From NCBI RefSeq assembly GCF_009796805.1, contig NZ_CP047029.1, positions 2,921,001 through 2,985,000 on the forward strand: 64,000 nt of DNA. Reading direction: 5' to 3'. This document shows, piece after piece, positions 29,698-39,042 of this stretch (its first letter is position 1; each line of letters begins with the position of its first letter). This DNA is from Algibacter sp. L1A34 (lineage in GTDB: Bacteria; Bacteroidota; Bacteroidia; Flavobacteriales; Flavobacteriaceae). The position numbers and the translations under genes are program-made. The notes beneath the pieces are model-generated. The model was not told where the DNA came from, did no database searches, and saw only the letters and a list, made by a program, of their open reading frames with translations.

Positions 29698-30939
29698 TTA
29701 TTTGACAGCCAATTTTTTAATCAGCTTACCAACCGTCATTCCTTGGAATAATATTGAAAAGACAACGACTACATAGGTAATTACTAAAAACAAATCACGT
29801 TCCATAACTTGAGTAAGACCTAAAGCTAGTGCAATAGAAATTCCGCCACGCAACCCTCCCCAAGTCATAATTAAATTAGTTTTTGGTACAAAGTCTAATT
29901 TCCTCTCAAAGAATTTTATAGGTATTAATAATGAAATATATCTGCACAATAAGATTAAAGGTATTGCTATTAAGCCAGCAATTAAATATTCCATTTTAAA
30001 AGTTAACACAAGCATTTCCATTCCTATCAAAACGAATAGGATGGTATTTAAAAGAATATCGATTAGCTCCCAAAACTTATCCACATAGATTTCGGTGGTT
30101 TCAGACATAGCATTATCTCTTACAGTATCATTACCTACCACTAACCCTGCTGTAACCATTGCTAAAGGTGCCGAAATATGTAGTTTTTGTGCTAAAACTG
30201 TTCCTGCCATTACTGCTGCTAATGTGATAATAACTTCAATATCATAATCGTCTATAGATTTCATTAATCTATAAGTAATCCATCCTAAAATTAAACCTAA
30301 AGCGATGCCGCCAATAACTTCTAATCCAAATAATTCTATAACCTCTAAAGTAGTAACATTTTCAATTCCTAAGTTCGCTATTTTATAAATGGTTAAAAAT
30401 ATTACAACACCAACACCATCGTTAAATAAAGATTCTCCTACTATCTTGGTTTCTAGCATTTTTGGTGCTCCAGCTTTTTTTAATATTCCAAGAACAGCAA
30501 TAGGATCTGTAGGTGATATTAAGGCTCCAAATAATAAGCAGTACACAAAATCTACATGTAATCCAACAATTGGCAATGCATAAAACATCATTAAACCAAC
30601 CAAAAATGTTGAGATTAAAACACCAAATGTCGCAAATGCTAAAACTGGCCAACGTTGTATTTTAAGCTGTTCAAAATTAGTGTGCAAGGCTCCAGCAAAA
30701 AGTAAAAAGCTCAACATTACATCTAATAGCACGGACTTAAAATCGATTTGTGTAATTATAAAGAGTTCTGCATTTAACAGGGTATCGTCAAAATAGCTTA
30801 GTGCAAACACAGCAAGTGTAAATACAATGGTTATTAACATTAAGCCAATAGTGTTAGGCATTTTTAAAAAACGCACGTTTATATAACCAAAAATGGCAGA
30901 TATAAGTACTAGTACAGAAACAATTACAAAATAATCCAT
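29698..30939 (-). CDS. CPA1-family Na+/H+ antiporter
   Basis: A 413-residue inner-membrane protein with about 12 hydrophobic segments. The antiporter core shows FGALISPTDPIAVLGIL and GESLFNDGVGVVIFL, the conserved transport aspartate pattern (FNDG) of NhaP/NHE-type exchangers, and TWGGLRGGISIALALGL near the C-terminus. It stops soon after the membrane part, without a long cytoplasmic tail. Likely exports sodium in exchange for protons; which cation it prefers cannot be read. Gene stands alone. Confidence 0.9.
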   Translation of the reverse strand: MDYFVIVSVLVLISAIFGYINVRFLKMPNTIGLMLITIVFTLAVFALSYFDDTLLNAELFIITQIDFKSVLLDVMLSFLLFAGALHTNFEQLKIQRWPVLAFATFGVLISTFLVGLMMFYALPIVGLHVDFVYCLLFGALISPTDPIAVLGILKKAGAPKMLETKIVGESLFNDGVGVVIFLTIYKIANLGIENVTTLEVIELFGLEVIGGIALGLILGWITYRLMKSIDDYDIEVIITLAAVMAGTVLAQKLHISAPLAMVTAGLVVGNDTVRDNAMSETTEIYVDKFWELIDILLNTILFVLIGMEMLVLTFKMEYLIAGLIAIPLILLCRYISLLIPIKFFERKLDFVPKTNLIMTWGGLRGGISIALALGLTQVMERDLFLVITYVVVVFSILFQGMTVGKLIKKLAVK

Positions 30940-31338
30940 AGGAAAATAAATTTATTGCTAAATTAAAAATTTATATCTTTTAACTATCATTAATTTCATA
31001 TTATGAAAAACCATAATAGTTATTTTTAAGATCTAAAGTTTGAGGACGAATACTAACCGTAATTAAATATTTTGGCTATAACAATTTGTATTATAATACA
31101 GAATGTTTACTCGTTTTTATAACTTAGAGTAAAATATAGTGCAATCTATAGTCATTAGAATAATAATTAGTATTATGCCAGCAATTGAAGATACTCGTGT
31201 ATTTTAAATGTGATTATTTTAGATGAAAAAAAACACTTTTTTTCTGTAGCTTATATTGGCTTTATATTTAGTAGAATACGTTTTCACATTAGGCTATAAC
31301 AAATTATTAGCCTATTTTAAAATCGGATATATTATTAC
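30940..31338. other. Intergenic region with one small hairpin
   Basis: About 400 AT-rich bases. A hairpin TATTATG/CATAATA lies near 31000-31020. No coding frame or known RNA was seen. Confidence 0.4.
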
Positions 31339-31761
31339 TTACTCTTTTAAAAACTTTTTAGAAGAAACGTTATTAATTTTCAATAAGTACAAGCCATTTT
31401 TTAGGTTTTGAATATTAATGGTTTCATTTTCTGCAATGAGACCTTTTGCTACTTGCTTTCCTAAAATATTATAAATGCGATATTGTTCAATTTTATTTAA
31501 TCCTGAGATTTGAATAAAGTGAGTTGAAGGGTTTGGAGATATATTTATACCTTTTTTAGCAGTTAAATTATTTTGAAGAGAAAGAGCAGAAGAGTTAGAT
31601 TCTGAAATATTATCGGCTTTATGGCCTTCAGTAGTTCCGTCTTTCTTTTTAAGCAAAACGCTAGATGAACTTTCCTGTCCAGTTACAACGTTGGATGTTT
31701 GTGCGTCTAGATTGAGGAAATTAAAGAATATAATAATCGTTAAAATGTAAATTTGCCTCAT
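31339..31761 (-). CDS. Small secreted protein made mostly of a T9SS sorting domain
   Basis: A 140-residue protein with a signal peptide (ending LNLDAQ), a low-complexity serine-rich linker of about 45 residues, and a complete type A T9SS C-terminal domain (GINISPNPSTHFIQISGL through the terminal KKFLKE). The region between signal and sorting domain is too short to be a usual cargo domain. It may be a truncated gene, an adhesin-like filler, or a peptide whose function lies in the linker. No neighbour suggests a role. Confidence 0.72.
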   Translation of the reverse strand: MRQIYILTIIIFFNFLNLDAQTSNVVTGQESSSSVLLKKKDGTTEGHKADNISESNSSALSLQNNLTAKKGINISPNPSTHFIQISGLNKIEQYRIYNILGKQVAKGLIAENETINIQNLKNGLYLLKINNVSSKKFLKE

Positions 31762-32036
31762 AAAATAAAATTTGTGTAGTATAATTTAAGCAAATTTATT
31801 GAATTTTTGCGAAATAGACCTTTGGTTTTATAAAAATAAGTTTTTTTAACGGTATTATTTACCGTTTACCTGTTTTTTAGAAGTGCTTTAATCTGTTTTT
31901 GTAAGAAATTAATCTGTATGTTCTTCTTGTTTTGTTATACTACATAAGTTTATGCATGAGCATTAGCGGATTTTAGAAATTAATTTTTATCATTAATTCA
32001 TCCGCTATTGCTTACACATATTTTTGGTTAATACTT

Positions 32037-32519
32037 TTATTCTTTAACCTTCAACAAATTATTAATTATTTTATTCCATTTGTCTATCGATTGTAATTCT
32101 TCGCCAAGTTGATAACTTACTTCAGTATTATAAAACTCTAGCATAATATCTGGTTTGGTTTTATCAATAAAGCTAAGTTTTAAGTAGAGTTCATCAATTT
32201 GTTTTCCACTTTTACCTCTTGATTTACTAATGTTAACTATTTTACAACGACTAATAGTAGAGAGGTTAATAAATTGCTCCTTAACCGCCTCTTCATCTTT
32301 AGATATAAAGGATATGGAGTTATTAAATTCATCTATGCCAATGGCATAATAGCTGTAAATATCATGTTGGGTTATTTCGCAGTTATGCTGTTTAGCTAAA
32401 TCTTTAAGCGCAATTAATTGGTGTTTTACTATTTTTTTTCTACTTCTGTTTGTTAATACAAATGGCATTGCACATATTGCAACGCATATAATTCCTATAA
32501 GGGTTGTTCCTAATTCCAT
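32037..32519 (-). CDS. Hypothetical membrane-anchored protein
   Basis: A 160-residue protein with one N-terminal membrane segment (residues 5-24) followed by a basic stretch NRSRKKIVKH and a soluble domain rich in charged residues (HNCEITQHDIYSYYAIGIDE; DKTKPDIMLEFY). I do not recognise the family. It lies 110 nt downstream of another small unknown gene and the second antiporter, all on the minus strand. Confidence 0.6.
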   Translation of the reverse strand: MELGTTLIGIICVAICAMPFVLTNRSRKKIVKHQLIALKDLAKQHNCEITQHDIYSYYAIGIDEFNNSISFISKDEEAVKEQFINLSTISRCKIVNISKSRGKSGKQIDELYLKLSFIDKTKPDIMLEFYNTEVSYQLGEELQSIDKWNKIINNLLKVKE

Positions 32520-32629
32520 TTTATAAATTTTAAAAATTTGATATACTAATTTCTGTATGAAACGGTAACCCGCAACATATCAATAACTTAATTTTAACTA
32601 CGCATGGCGTAGTTTCTAATTAAAAAGGA

Positions 32630-33004
32630 TTACCAAAAATTATGGAAAGGAAAGATTAGATCAGACTTTCTGTGCCTAATCAGTATGGTTTTTAAGAGAT
32701 CTTTATATTGTTTAAACTTGGCATTAAATAGTAAATCGTTAGAGCAAATAAGCGCCCAAAAACTGAAATAAGGTAGTTTAAAATTAGGAAAAGAATAGTT
32801 AGCTAAATCAGAAAATAAATTTTCAAATTGTTGCGTATGGGCATAGAGAACCTTCGTGCTAGTTGTTAAACGTTCTTTTTTATTATTACTTTGTTCAATT
32901 GTCTGTGTGTTAGAACTCGGTAATGTGTTTGTCGGAACATAAATGCCAAAACAATAAACGGCAACGAGGAGAAGAACTTTTAATATGTTATTCCAATTTT
33001 TCAT
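32630..33004 (-). CDS. Hypothetical small exported or membrane protein
   Basis: A 124-residue protein with an N-terminal hydrophobic segment (ILKVLLLVAVYCFGIYV). The rest has no recognised motif. Only 1 nt separates the antiporter stop from this start, so translational coupling is likely and the product may act with the antiporter, but this is inference from position alone. Confidence 0.55.
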   Translation of the reverse strand: MKNWNNILKVLLLVAVYCFGIYVPTNTLPSSNTQTIEQSNNKKERLTTSTKVLYAHTQQFENLFSDLANYSFPNFKLPYFSFWALICSNDLLFNAKFKQYKDLLKTILIRHRKSDLIFPFHNFW

Positions 33005-33005
33005 T

Positions 33006-34478
33006 CTAAGCTATTGACGTTTTAGAAAGTATTTCATTAACTTCTTTTAAACTATCTTCATTGTCTAACAAAAGAACCAATGTATCGTTGGCCTCAATTA
33101 TTGTAGCACCTCCTGGGCGTACAAATTTTTTATTTCGCTTAATCATTACGATAAAAGCCGAACGTGGAAAATGTAAGTCTATAATTCGTTTTTTAACAGC
33201 ATAACTTCCTGGTGCTATTGTTATTTCTTCCATTTCCGATTTTGGTAAATTCAGAATATACCTATCATTTTCAGCAATAGGTTTAACCTCTTCTGGTAAT
33301 GCAACATTTAGCCATTTAGCAATAATAGATAAGGTTGTACCTTGGATTAAAATGGATGTTACCGAAATAAAGAATACAATATTAAAAATCATATTTGCTT
33401 TGTCAATACCTGCTAAAAGCGGATAGGTTGCAAATACAATAGGAGCTGCACCACGCAAGCCAACCCATGAAATATAAAAGCGTCTTCTAAGTTTCATTTT
33501 AAAAAATATTAAACTTATAAATACACCTATTGGTCGCGCCACGAGAATTAGGAATACAGAAATAAGTAGACCAATACCCATATAAGGGATAATTTGCGAA
33601 GGAAAAACAAGTAAACCTAAAGTTAGGAATAGTACAATTTGCATGAGCCATGCAATACCATCGAACATTTTTAAAATGGTAGATTTATGTATTAAATCTT
33701 GATTGCCTAAATAAACGGAGCAAATGTAAATGGCAAGGAATCCATTTCCTCCAAAAAGATCTGTTGCCGAAAAAGTTATAAACATTAAAGCTATAACTAG
33801 AACGGGGTAAAGGCCTTCGAACCCAAGTTTAATTTTATTAATAATTACTTTGCTCAACTTTCCAAAAACGAAACCAGCTACGGCTCCTAAAATCATTTGT
33901 TGCAAAAACATTAAAATAATTTTCGTAATACTTTGGTCTTGATTAATAACTAATGTTAAAAAAGTAAGTGTTAGCACATAAGCCATAGGGTCGTTACTTC
34001 CGCTTTCTAACTCCAAAGTAGGTCTTAGATTGGTTTTTAAGGCTAGGTTTTTTGAGCGTAAAATAGAAAACACAGCAGCTGCATCTGTAGACGAAACAAT
34101 GGAACCTAAAAGCATACTTTCAAAGATGGTAAAGTCTGTAACAAACCAAACAAATGTACCTAAAGAAACTGCTGTAAGTAAAACACCAAGGGTAGATAAA
34201 ACGAGACCTTCTTTTAGAATGGGTTTTACGGCTTTCCAGTTAGTATCGAGACCACCAGAAAACAAAATAAAGTTAAGTGAAACGATACCGACGAACTGAG
34301 CCATTTTAGAATCGTCAAAACGTATACCTCCAATACCATCAGAACCCGCAAGCATTCCGATAGTTAAAAAAAGGATTAAAGTTGGAACTCCAAATTTATA
34401 AGAGGTTTTACCCACAATAATACTTATAAAAAGTAATAGAGAGCCAACTAATAGTATGTTTTCAATGGTTAGATTCAT
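33006..34478 (-). CDS. Potassium/proton antiporter with TrkA-C domain
   Basis: A 490-residue CPA1 protein of the CvrA/NhaP2 (K+/H+) type. About 12 membrane segments; conserved blocks are GMLAGSDGIGGIRFDD, LGSIVSSTDAAAVFSIL, LESGSNDPMAYVLTLTFL (transport aspartate) and WVGLRGAAPIVFATYPLLAG. A soluble C-terminal TrkA-C-like domain (from about residue 405: EMEEITIAPGSYAVKKRIIDL to VLLLDNEDSLKEV) could bind a nucleotide or regulatory ligand. Likely exports potassium to adjust cytoplasmic pH and turgor. Followed directly by a small coupled gene. Confidence 0.9.
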   Translation of the reverse strand: MNLTIENILLVGSLLLFISIIVGKTSYKFGVPTLILFLTIGMLAGSDGIGGIRFDDSKMAQFVGIVSLNFILFSGGLDTNWKAVKPILKEGLVLSTLGVLLTAVSLGTFVWFVTDFTIFESMLLGSIVSSTDAAAVFSILRSKNLALKTNLRPTLELESGSNDPMAYVLTLTFLTLVINQDQSITKIILMFLQQMILGAVAGFVFGKLSKVIINKIKLGFEGLYPVLVIALMFITFSATDLFGGNGFLAIYICSVYLGNQDLIHKSTILKMFDGIAWLMQIVLFLTLGLLVFPSQIIPYMGIGLLISVFLILVARPIGVFISLIFFKMKLRRRFYISWVGLRGAAPIVFATYPLLAGIDKANMIFNIVFFISVTSILIQGTTLSIIAKWLNVALPEEVKPIAENDRYILNLPKSEMEEITIAPGSYAVKKRIIDLHFPRSAFIVMIKRNKKFVRPGGATIIEANDTLVLLLDNEDSLKEVNEILSKTSIA

Positions 34479-34757
34479 TATTTTTATGTCTTAATAAGAC
34501 CTGACAAAATTAGTTTTTTATTAATAAAAACAACGAAATATTTTATTTGTTTTAACAAAAAATATTATAGCTATTACTGTTGTTTATTAGTTGTTTATAA
34601 TGGAGTTTAAAATGGAGTATTTATTAGTAAATAAATTGAATTCGTACAGTTAATAGGTGAGACTTATTAGTCGATGTATTTTGAAGAACTCTAAATTAAA
34701 GATTAAAAAAAGAAATAGGGGGGCAAGTACTGTTAATTTATTTATAGAATTATAATT

Positions 34758-35210
34758 TTAGAAATTTAATTGATCAATCTTGGCTTGTAAACGTTGAATT
34801 AATATGAAGATATTAGATAAGCTGGTCGCATCTTTTTTACGGACAGACCCAGTGAAAATTAAAGTGCTTCCATTAAGTGCAATAGAACTGTTTTTACTTG
34901 CCATTAATTTCCCTGTTTCGGGACTTTCTAAAAGTAATTTGGAGTATTTACTTTTTTCTCCATAAAAATTAAAAGAATCACTCCTAGTAAGGAAACTTAA
35001 AAAAGAAGCTTGAGTTAATGAGCAAGAATTGAAATTGGGTTTTAAATCCGATTTCTGTGATTTAATGGTAGTTAATAACCATTTTCGCCCCCATTGAGCT
35101 TCAACTTTAATAGTCCAAAAATTATTCTGTTCAACAAACTTAACCTCTCCTTTAAGAAGCGTATTCATTGATTTAATTATAGAACTTGCGTAAGTGTGGT
35201 TTTCTTGCAA
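34758..35210 (-). CDS. Hypothetical protein
   Basis: A 150-residue soluble protein with no signal peptide or membrane segment. A WTIKVEAQWGRKWLLTTIKS stretch near residue 29 looks like two adjacent beta strands, and the C-terminus is helical (ILIQRLQAKIDQLNF). Family not recognised. It starts 29 nt after the stop of the pRiA4b ORF-3-like gene on the same strand, so the two may share a transcript. Confidence 0.55.
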   Translation of the reverse strand: MQENHTYASSIIKSMNTLLKGEVKFVEQNNFWTIKVEAQWGRKWLLTTIKSQKSDLKPNFNSCSLTQASFLSFLTRSDSFNFYGEKSKYSKLLLESPETGKLMASKNSSIALNGSTLIFTGSVRKKDATSLSNIFILIQRLQAKIDQLNF

Positions 35211-35239
35211 TAACTCTATTTTTATTTTTGATTACTGAA

Positions 35240-35758
35240 TTAATTCCAATGTTCATCAAAGTCTAGATCTTCATAATCATCAATATCTAACTCATCATCA
35301 AATTCACCAAAACCGTCTTCTTTATCAGCTTCAAAAACTTTATCTGGAGCGGTATCAGGAACTTGCCCTTGCACAAACATTAAGTTTGGGTAATCGAAAC
35401 CTTCGGTCTCTTCTACAATTTCAGCTAATTCAACATAAAAAGTCCACATGCTTAAAAAATCATAAACATAAATAAGCTTCGTTTGCATTTCGAAAGCAAC
35501 GTCGTTAATAGCTGTTTCGTTCATTAAACGGGCAGATTCATCGTCGCTTAAATCGAAAAGAGATATTTCTTCACCTTGATTCCATTGGTCATCGCTTCTG
35601 TAAAAAGATGCCATTTCACTACCATCAAAACCAAAAGATTGCGTAATAATGTTATGTAAATCCTCTAGGGTGTCATCCTCTTGAATTTCTAAATCGCGAA
35701 AAACATCTTCGTCTTTTTTATCGTTATCTAAAATTACTCTAAATCTGTAAATCATCAA
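35240..35758 (-). CDS. Plasmid pRiA4b ORF-3-like protein
   Basis: A 172-residue member of the pRiA4b ORF-3 family: it opens with YRFRVILDND, continues DTLEDLHNIITQSFGFDGSEMASFY, and ends in a very acidic tail (EDGFGEFDDELDIDDYEDLDFDEHWN region). The name comes from a plasmid gene; despite frequent mobile-element naming, chromosomal flavobacterial copies like this are common and their function is unknown. A MSDD-type interaction domain is plausible, not shown. Confidence 0.8.
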   Translation of the reverse strand: MMIYRFRVILDNDKKDEDVFRDLEIQEDDTLEDLHNIITQSFGFDGSEMASFYRSDDQWNQGEEISLFDLSDDESARLMNETAINDVAFEMQTKLIYVYDFLSMWTFYVELAEIVEETEGFDYPNLMFVQGQVPDTAPDKVFEADKEDGFGEFDDELDIDDYEDLDFDEHWN

Positions 35759-35793
35759 TGAAAAATTTAATGCGTAAAGGTATACTATTTAAA

Positions 35794-36807
35794 CTATTTG
35801 GTAAAACGATGTAATGTAAAAGTTATGCTTGTTAGCAAGAAAAATGCACCCACTTGATGTGCAACACCTAACCATAACGGAACTTGATAAATTAACGTTA
35901 AGACACCCAATAAAAATTGTAATAATACTAAAATTAGTAATGAATTAATACCTTGTTTTTGAAGTATTGTTAAAGTGCTTTTTTTAGATTTTTTCCATAT
36001 GATAAATATTAGAAACACGACAATATAAGCTAAAATGCGATGTACAAATTGAATACCGCTTGGGTTTTCAATAAGGTTTTTATAAAAGGGGTCTAAAACA
36101 TAAACAGTATGATGCATAAAGGCTCCTTCATTCATTAAAGGCCAATGGTTGTGTAGTAAACCTGCTTTTAAACCTGCGATAAACGCGCCATATATAATTT
36201 GAATAATAATAACCACATAGCTTCCAAAAATTAGATTTCGCATGGGTTTATTAGCAGGTTTTCTATTTGGGTAAATGAGATCTAAAGCCACCCAGAGCGT
36301 TGCTGCAAAGGTTATAAATGCGGTAACTAAATGGGCTGCAAGTCTGTAATGACTAACGTCTGGCATATCTATTAAACCACTTTTAACCATGTACCAACCT
36401 AAAAAACCTTGAAAAGCGCCAAGACTTAATAAAACTAAGCATTTTTTTATAGTACTTTTTGTGAGTTGTTTGCGTATTAAAAAATAGAAAAACGGAATTA
36501 TAAAAACCATTCCAATCGAGCGACCAATAACGCGATGCAACCATTCCCAAAAGTAAATGCTTTTAAAATCTTCAATGTTGAAATGATTGTTATACGCGTT
36601 AAATTCGGGGTGTTTTTTGTATAAATCGAAAGCTTCTTGCCATTCTAGATCTCCAATTGGCGGAATGGTTCCAGTGATTAATCGGTAGTTAGAAATTGAT
36701 AAACCAGAATCGGTTAGCCTAGTAATGCCGCCAATAACAACCATTATAAAAATAAGGAAGCCTCCTGTTAATAACCAATAAATTACTGCTTTGTTGTCTT
36801 TTTTCAT
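35794..36807 (-). CDS. ctaA: Heme A synthase (COX15/CtaA)
   Basis: A 337-residue membrane enzyme that oxidises the C8 methyl of heme O to the formyl group of heme A for cytochrome oxidase. About eight membrane segments. Heme-ligand histidines are readable in WLHRVIGR, SHYRLAAHL, FMHHTVYV, FVHRILAY and GVAHQVGAF; GGITRLTDSGLSI at residues 26-38 is a family signature. It lies 35 nt before the pRiA4b-like gene but in a separate functional context; no other cytochrome genes are in the window. Confidence 0.93.
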   Translation of the reverse strand: MKKDNKAVIYWLLTGGFLIFIMVVIGGITRLTDSGLSISNYRLITGTIPPIGDLEWQEAFDLYKKHPEFNAYNNHFNIEDFKSIYFWEWLHRVIGRSIGMVFIIPFFYFLIRKQLTKSTIKKCLVLLSLGAFQGFLGWYMVKSGLIDMPDVSHYRLAAHLVTAFITFAATLWVALDLIYPNRKPANKPMRNLIFGSYVVIIIQIIYGAFIAGLKAGLLHNHWPLMNEGAFMHHTVYVLDPFYKNLIENPSGIQFVHRILAYIVVFLIFIIWKKSKKSTLTILQKQGINSLLILVLLQFLLGVLTLIYQVPLWLGVAHQVGAFFLLTSITFTLHRFTK

Positions 36808-36877
36808 TTTTATACTCCTAAAATTACGCGTCCTATTTTATTGAATATCTATTATTTTTTTATGAAAGGAGAGAATA

Positions 36878-38287
36878 TTAGTTTTTCAAACCTAAATCTT
36901 TACCTTTTTTTAGCATGAGTTGATAAGCAGCATCGTATTCATTAGGAATTTCACCTTCAAGAATAGCTTCTTTTATAAAATCTTTTATAACTCCAATTTC
37001 GCGGGATGGTTTCATGTTGAAAGCTTTCATAATTTCTTCACCAGAAACTGGTGGTTGAAAATTACGTACTTGATCTCGTTCTTCAACTTCAACAATTTTA
37101 TCTCTAACAATTTTAAAGTTGTTATGATATTTATTGAATTTTTTAGGGTTTTTTGTAGTAATGTCGGCTTCGCAAAGGGTCATTAAATCTTCTACATAAT
37201 CTCCGGCATCAAAAACCAAACGGCGCACAGCAGAATCTGTAACTTCTTGTGCTAACACAATTGGGCGAGAGCTCATAAACACCATTTTCTGGACAAACTT
37301 CATTTTATCATTCAATGGCATTTTTAACCTTTTAAATAAATGGTAAACCATTTTTGATCCCTCAAATTCATGGGCATGAAAAGTCCACCCCACTTTTTTA
37401 CTAAAGCGTTTGGTTGGCGCTTTACCTATATCGTGTAAAAGGGCAGCCCAACGTAACCAAACATTATTGGTATGTTTCGCTATATTATCTACAACTTCTA
37501 AAGTATGATAAAAGTTGTCTTTATGGCGTTGTCCTTCAACTTCATCAATCCCTTTTAGAGCAGTTATTTCTGGTAATATATATTGTAATAATTTTGTTTT
37601 TTCGAGTAATAAAAAACCAATAGATGGTGTTTTGCTTTCTAAAATTTTATTCAATTCGGTAACAATGCGTTCTTTGGTAATTATTTTTATTCTATCACTG
37701 TTTTTAGTTATAGATTGAAGAGATTCTTCTTCAATAGTAAAATTTAATTGTGTTGCAAACCTAATAGCACGCATCATCCTTAGAGGATCGTCACTGTAAG
37801 TAATGTCTGGATTTAAAGGCGTACGGATTATTTGTTTTTTCAAATCATCAACACCTCCAAACGGATCTAATAAATCTCCAAAACTGGTGTCGTTTAAATT
37901 TAAAGCAAGGGCGTTAATGGTGAAATCACGACGATTTTGATCGTCTTGTAAAGTACCATTTTCAACCGATGGATTTCTGCTGTCTTCAGTGTATGATTCC
38001 TTACGAGCTCCAACAAATTCAATCTCAATATCTTCATAACGAAGCATGGCTGTTCCGTATGTTTTAAACACCTGTACTTTAGGTTTGTTTGGTAAGTTTT
38101 TAGCAACCTGTTTAGCTAGTTTTATACCATCTCCAATGGCAACCACATCGATATCTTTGGCGGAGCCACGTTTTAAAATAAAATCGCGTACAAAGCCACC
38201 AATCACGTAACTATCCAAATTTAATTCTTTGGCAGATTGTGAGATGATTTTGAAAATTGGGTTTGTTAATGCTTCTTTATAATTCAT
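36878..38287 (-). CDS. CCA-adding enzyme / HD-domain nucleotidyltransferase
   Basis: A 469-residue protein that adds or repairs the 3' CCA end of tRNAs. Poly-A polymerase/tRNA nucleotidyltransferase head: VIGGFVRDFILKR and AKDIDVVAIGDG with the catalytic aspartates, then RNPSVENGTLQDDQNRRDFTINALA and DDPLRMMRAIRFA. A C-terminal HD domain (KDNFYHTLEVVDNIA; RWAALLHDIGKAP) may act as a phosphohydrolase. Bacteroidota enzymes of this type are annotated as full CCA enzymes. Confidence 0.9.
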   Translation of the reverse strand: MNYKEALTNPIFKIISQSAKELNLDSYVIGGFVRDFILKRGSAKDIDVVAIGDGIKLAKQVAKNLPNKPKVQVFKTYGTAMLRYEDIEIEFVGARKESYTEDSRNPSVENGTLQDDQNRRDFTINALALNLNDTSFGDLLDPFGGVDDLKKQIIRTPLNPDITYSDDPLRMMRAIRFATQLNFTIEEESLQSITKNSDRIKIITKERIVTELNKILESKTPSIGFLLLEKTKLLQYILPEITALKGIDEVEGQRHKDNFYHTLEVVDNIAKHTNNVWLRWAALLHDIGKAPTKRFSKKVGWTFHAHEFEGSKMVYHLFKRLKMPLNDKMKFVQKMVFMSSRPIVLAQEVTDSAVRRLVFDAGDYVEDLMTLCEADITTKNPKKFNKYHNNFKIVRDKIVEVEERDQVRNFQPPVSGEEIMKAFNMKPSREIGVIKDFIKEAILEGEIPNEYDAAYQLMLKKGKDLGLKN

Positions 38288-38403
38288 ACTATATTGTGAC
38301 CACTAATTTGCGAATGGCTTTTATTCTAATTTTCCGAAAACCAATAGTTTTGTATTGTAAACAATCAATTTGTTTAAATAATTAATGAGCTTGTGATTGA
38401 AAT

Positions 38404-38964
38404 TTATTTCCGTATAATTTTCACCACACCACTGTTACTCAGTTTTATAATAGACGATGGGTTTGCGCATATTTTTTCGCGTTGCAAATTTACAACATAG
38501 TCCACACCTTTTAAAACCTCAGGAGCTATTTCTTTAAAGGATTTGGGCGTCGGAAAGCCGGTAATGTTTGCAGAAGTAGAAACTAATGCGCCATTTAACC
38601 TTCGGCTTAGTTGATAACAGAATTCATCGTCAGGAATTCTAATAGCAATCGAGCCATCTTCGGCAATTAAATTAGGAGCTAAATTTTGTGCGTCGTCGTA
38701 AATAATAGTGGTTGGTTTATCTGTAACATCCATTATGCTTAAAGCTGCTTCTGGAATATTTTTAACGTATTTTTTTAGCATTCTATCATCGGTAACCAAG
38801 CAAATTAGAGCTTTACTATCTTCGCGTTGCTTTAATTTATATATTTTTTTTACCGCTTCTGGGTTTGTGGCATCGCAGCCAATTCCCCAAACGGTATCGG
38901 TAGGGTAGAGTATAAGGCCACCTTGTTTTAATACTTGTATCGCCTTATTTATTTCTTCATTCAT
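38404..38964 (-). CDS. tsaC: L-threonylcarbamoyladenylate synthase (YrdC/Sua5 family)
   Basis: Makes threonylcarbamoyl-AMP from threonine, bicarbonate and ATP, the first step of the t6A37 modification of tRNAs that read ANN codons. The YrdC core is clear: QGGLILYPTDTVWGIGCDA, KLKQREDSKALICLV, PTTIIYDDAQNL and GALVSTSANITGFPTP. Short form (186 residues) without the Sua5 C-terminal domain. I start at MNEEINKAIQ because the promoter TAAATTTG lies within the longer frame. It is divergent from the WaaP-like kinase gene. Confidence 0.92.
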   Translation of the reverse strand: MNEEINKAIQVLKQGGLILYPTDTVWGIGCDATNPEAVKKIYKLKQREDSKALICLVTDDRMLKKYVKNIPEAALSIMDVTDKPTTIIYDDAQNLAPNLIAEDGSIAIRIPDDEFCYQLSRRLNGALVSTSANITGFPTPKSFKEIAPEVLKGVDYVVNLQREKICANPSSIIKLSNSGVVKIIRK

Positions 38965-38991
38965 ATTTTGAACCTTATATTTGCAGTCGTG

Positions 38992-39024
38992 CAAATTTAC
39001 AACAGAAATTCAAATTGATATCAA
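38992..39024 (-). promoter_or_regulatory. Promoter of tsaC
   Basis: On the minus strand TTG (complement of 39022-39024), a 22-nt spacer, and TAAATTTG (complement of 38992-38999), 27 nt before the ATG ending at 38964. Confidence 0.65.
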
Positions 39025-39042
39025 GTTGGTTTATTTTATAAA

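Noticed and set aside
35240..35758. Mobile element implied by the pRiA4b ORF-3 name
   Set aside because: No inverted repeats, integrase or transposase around it; the family is common in chromosomes.
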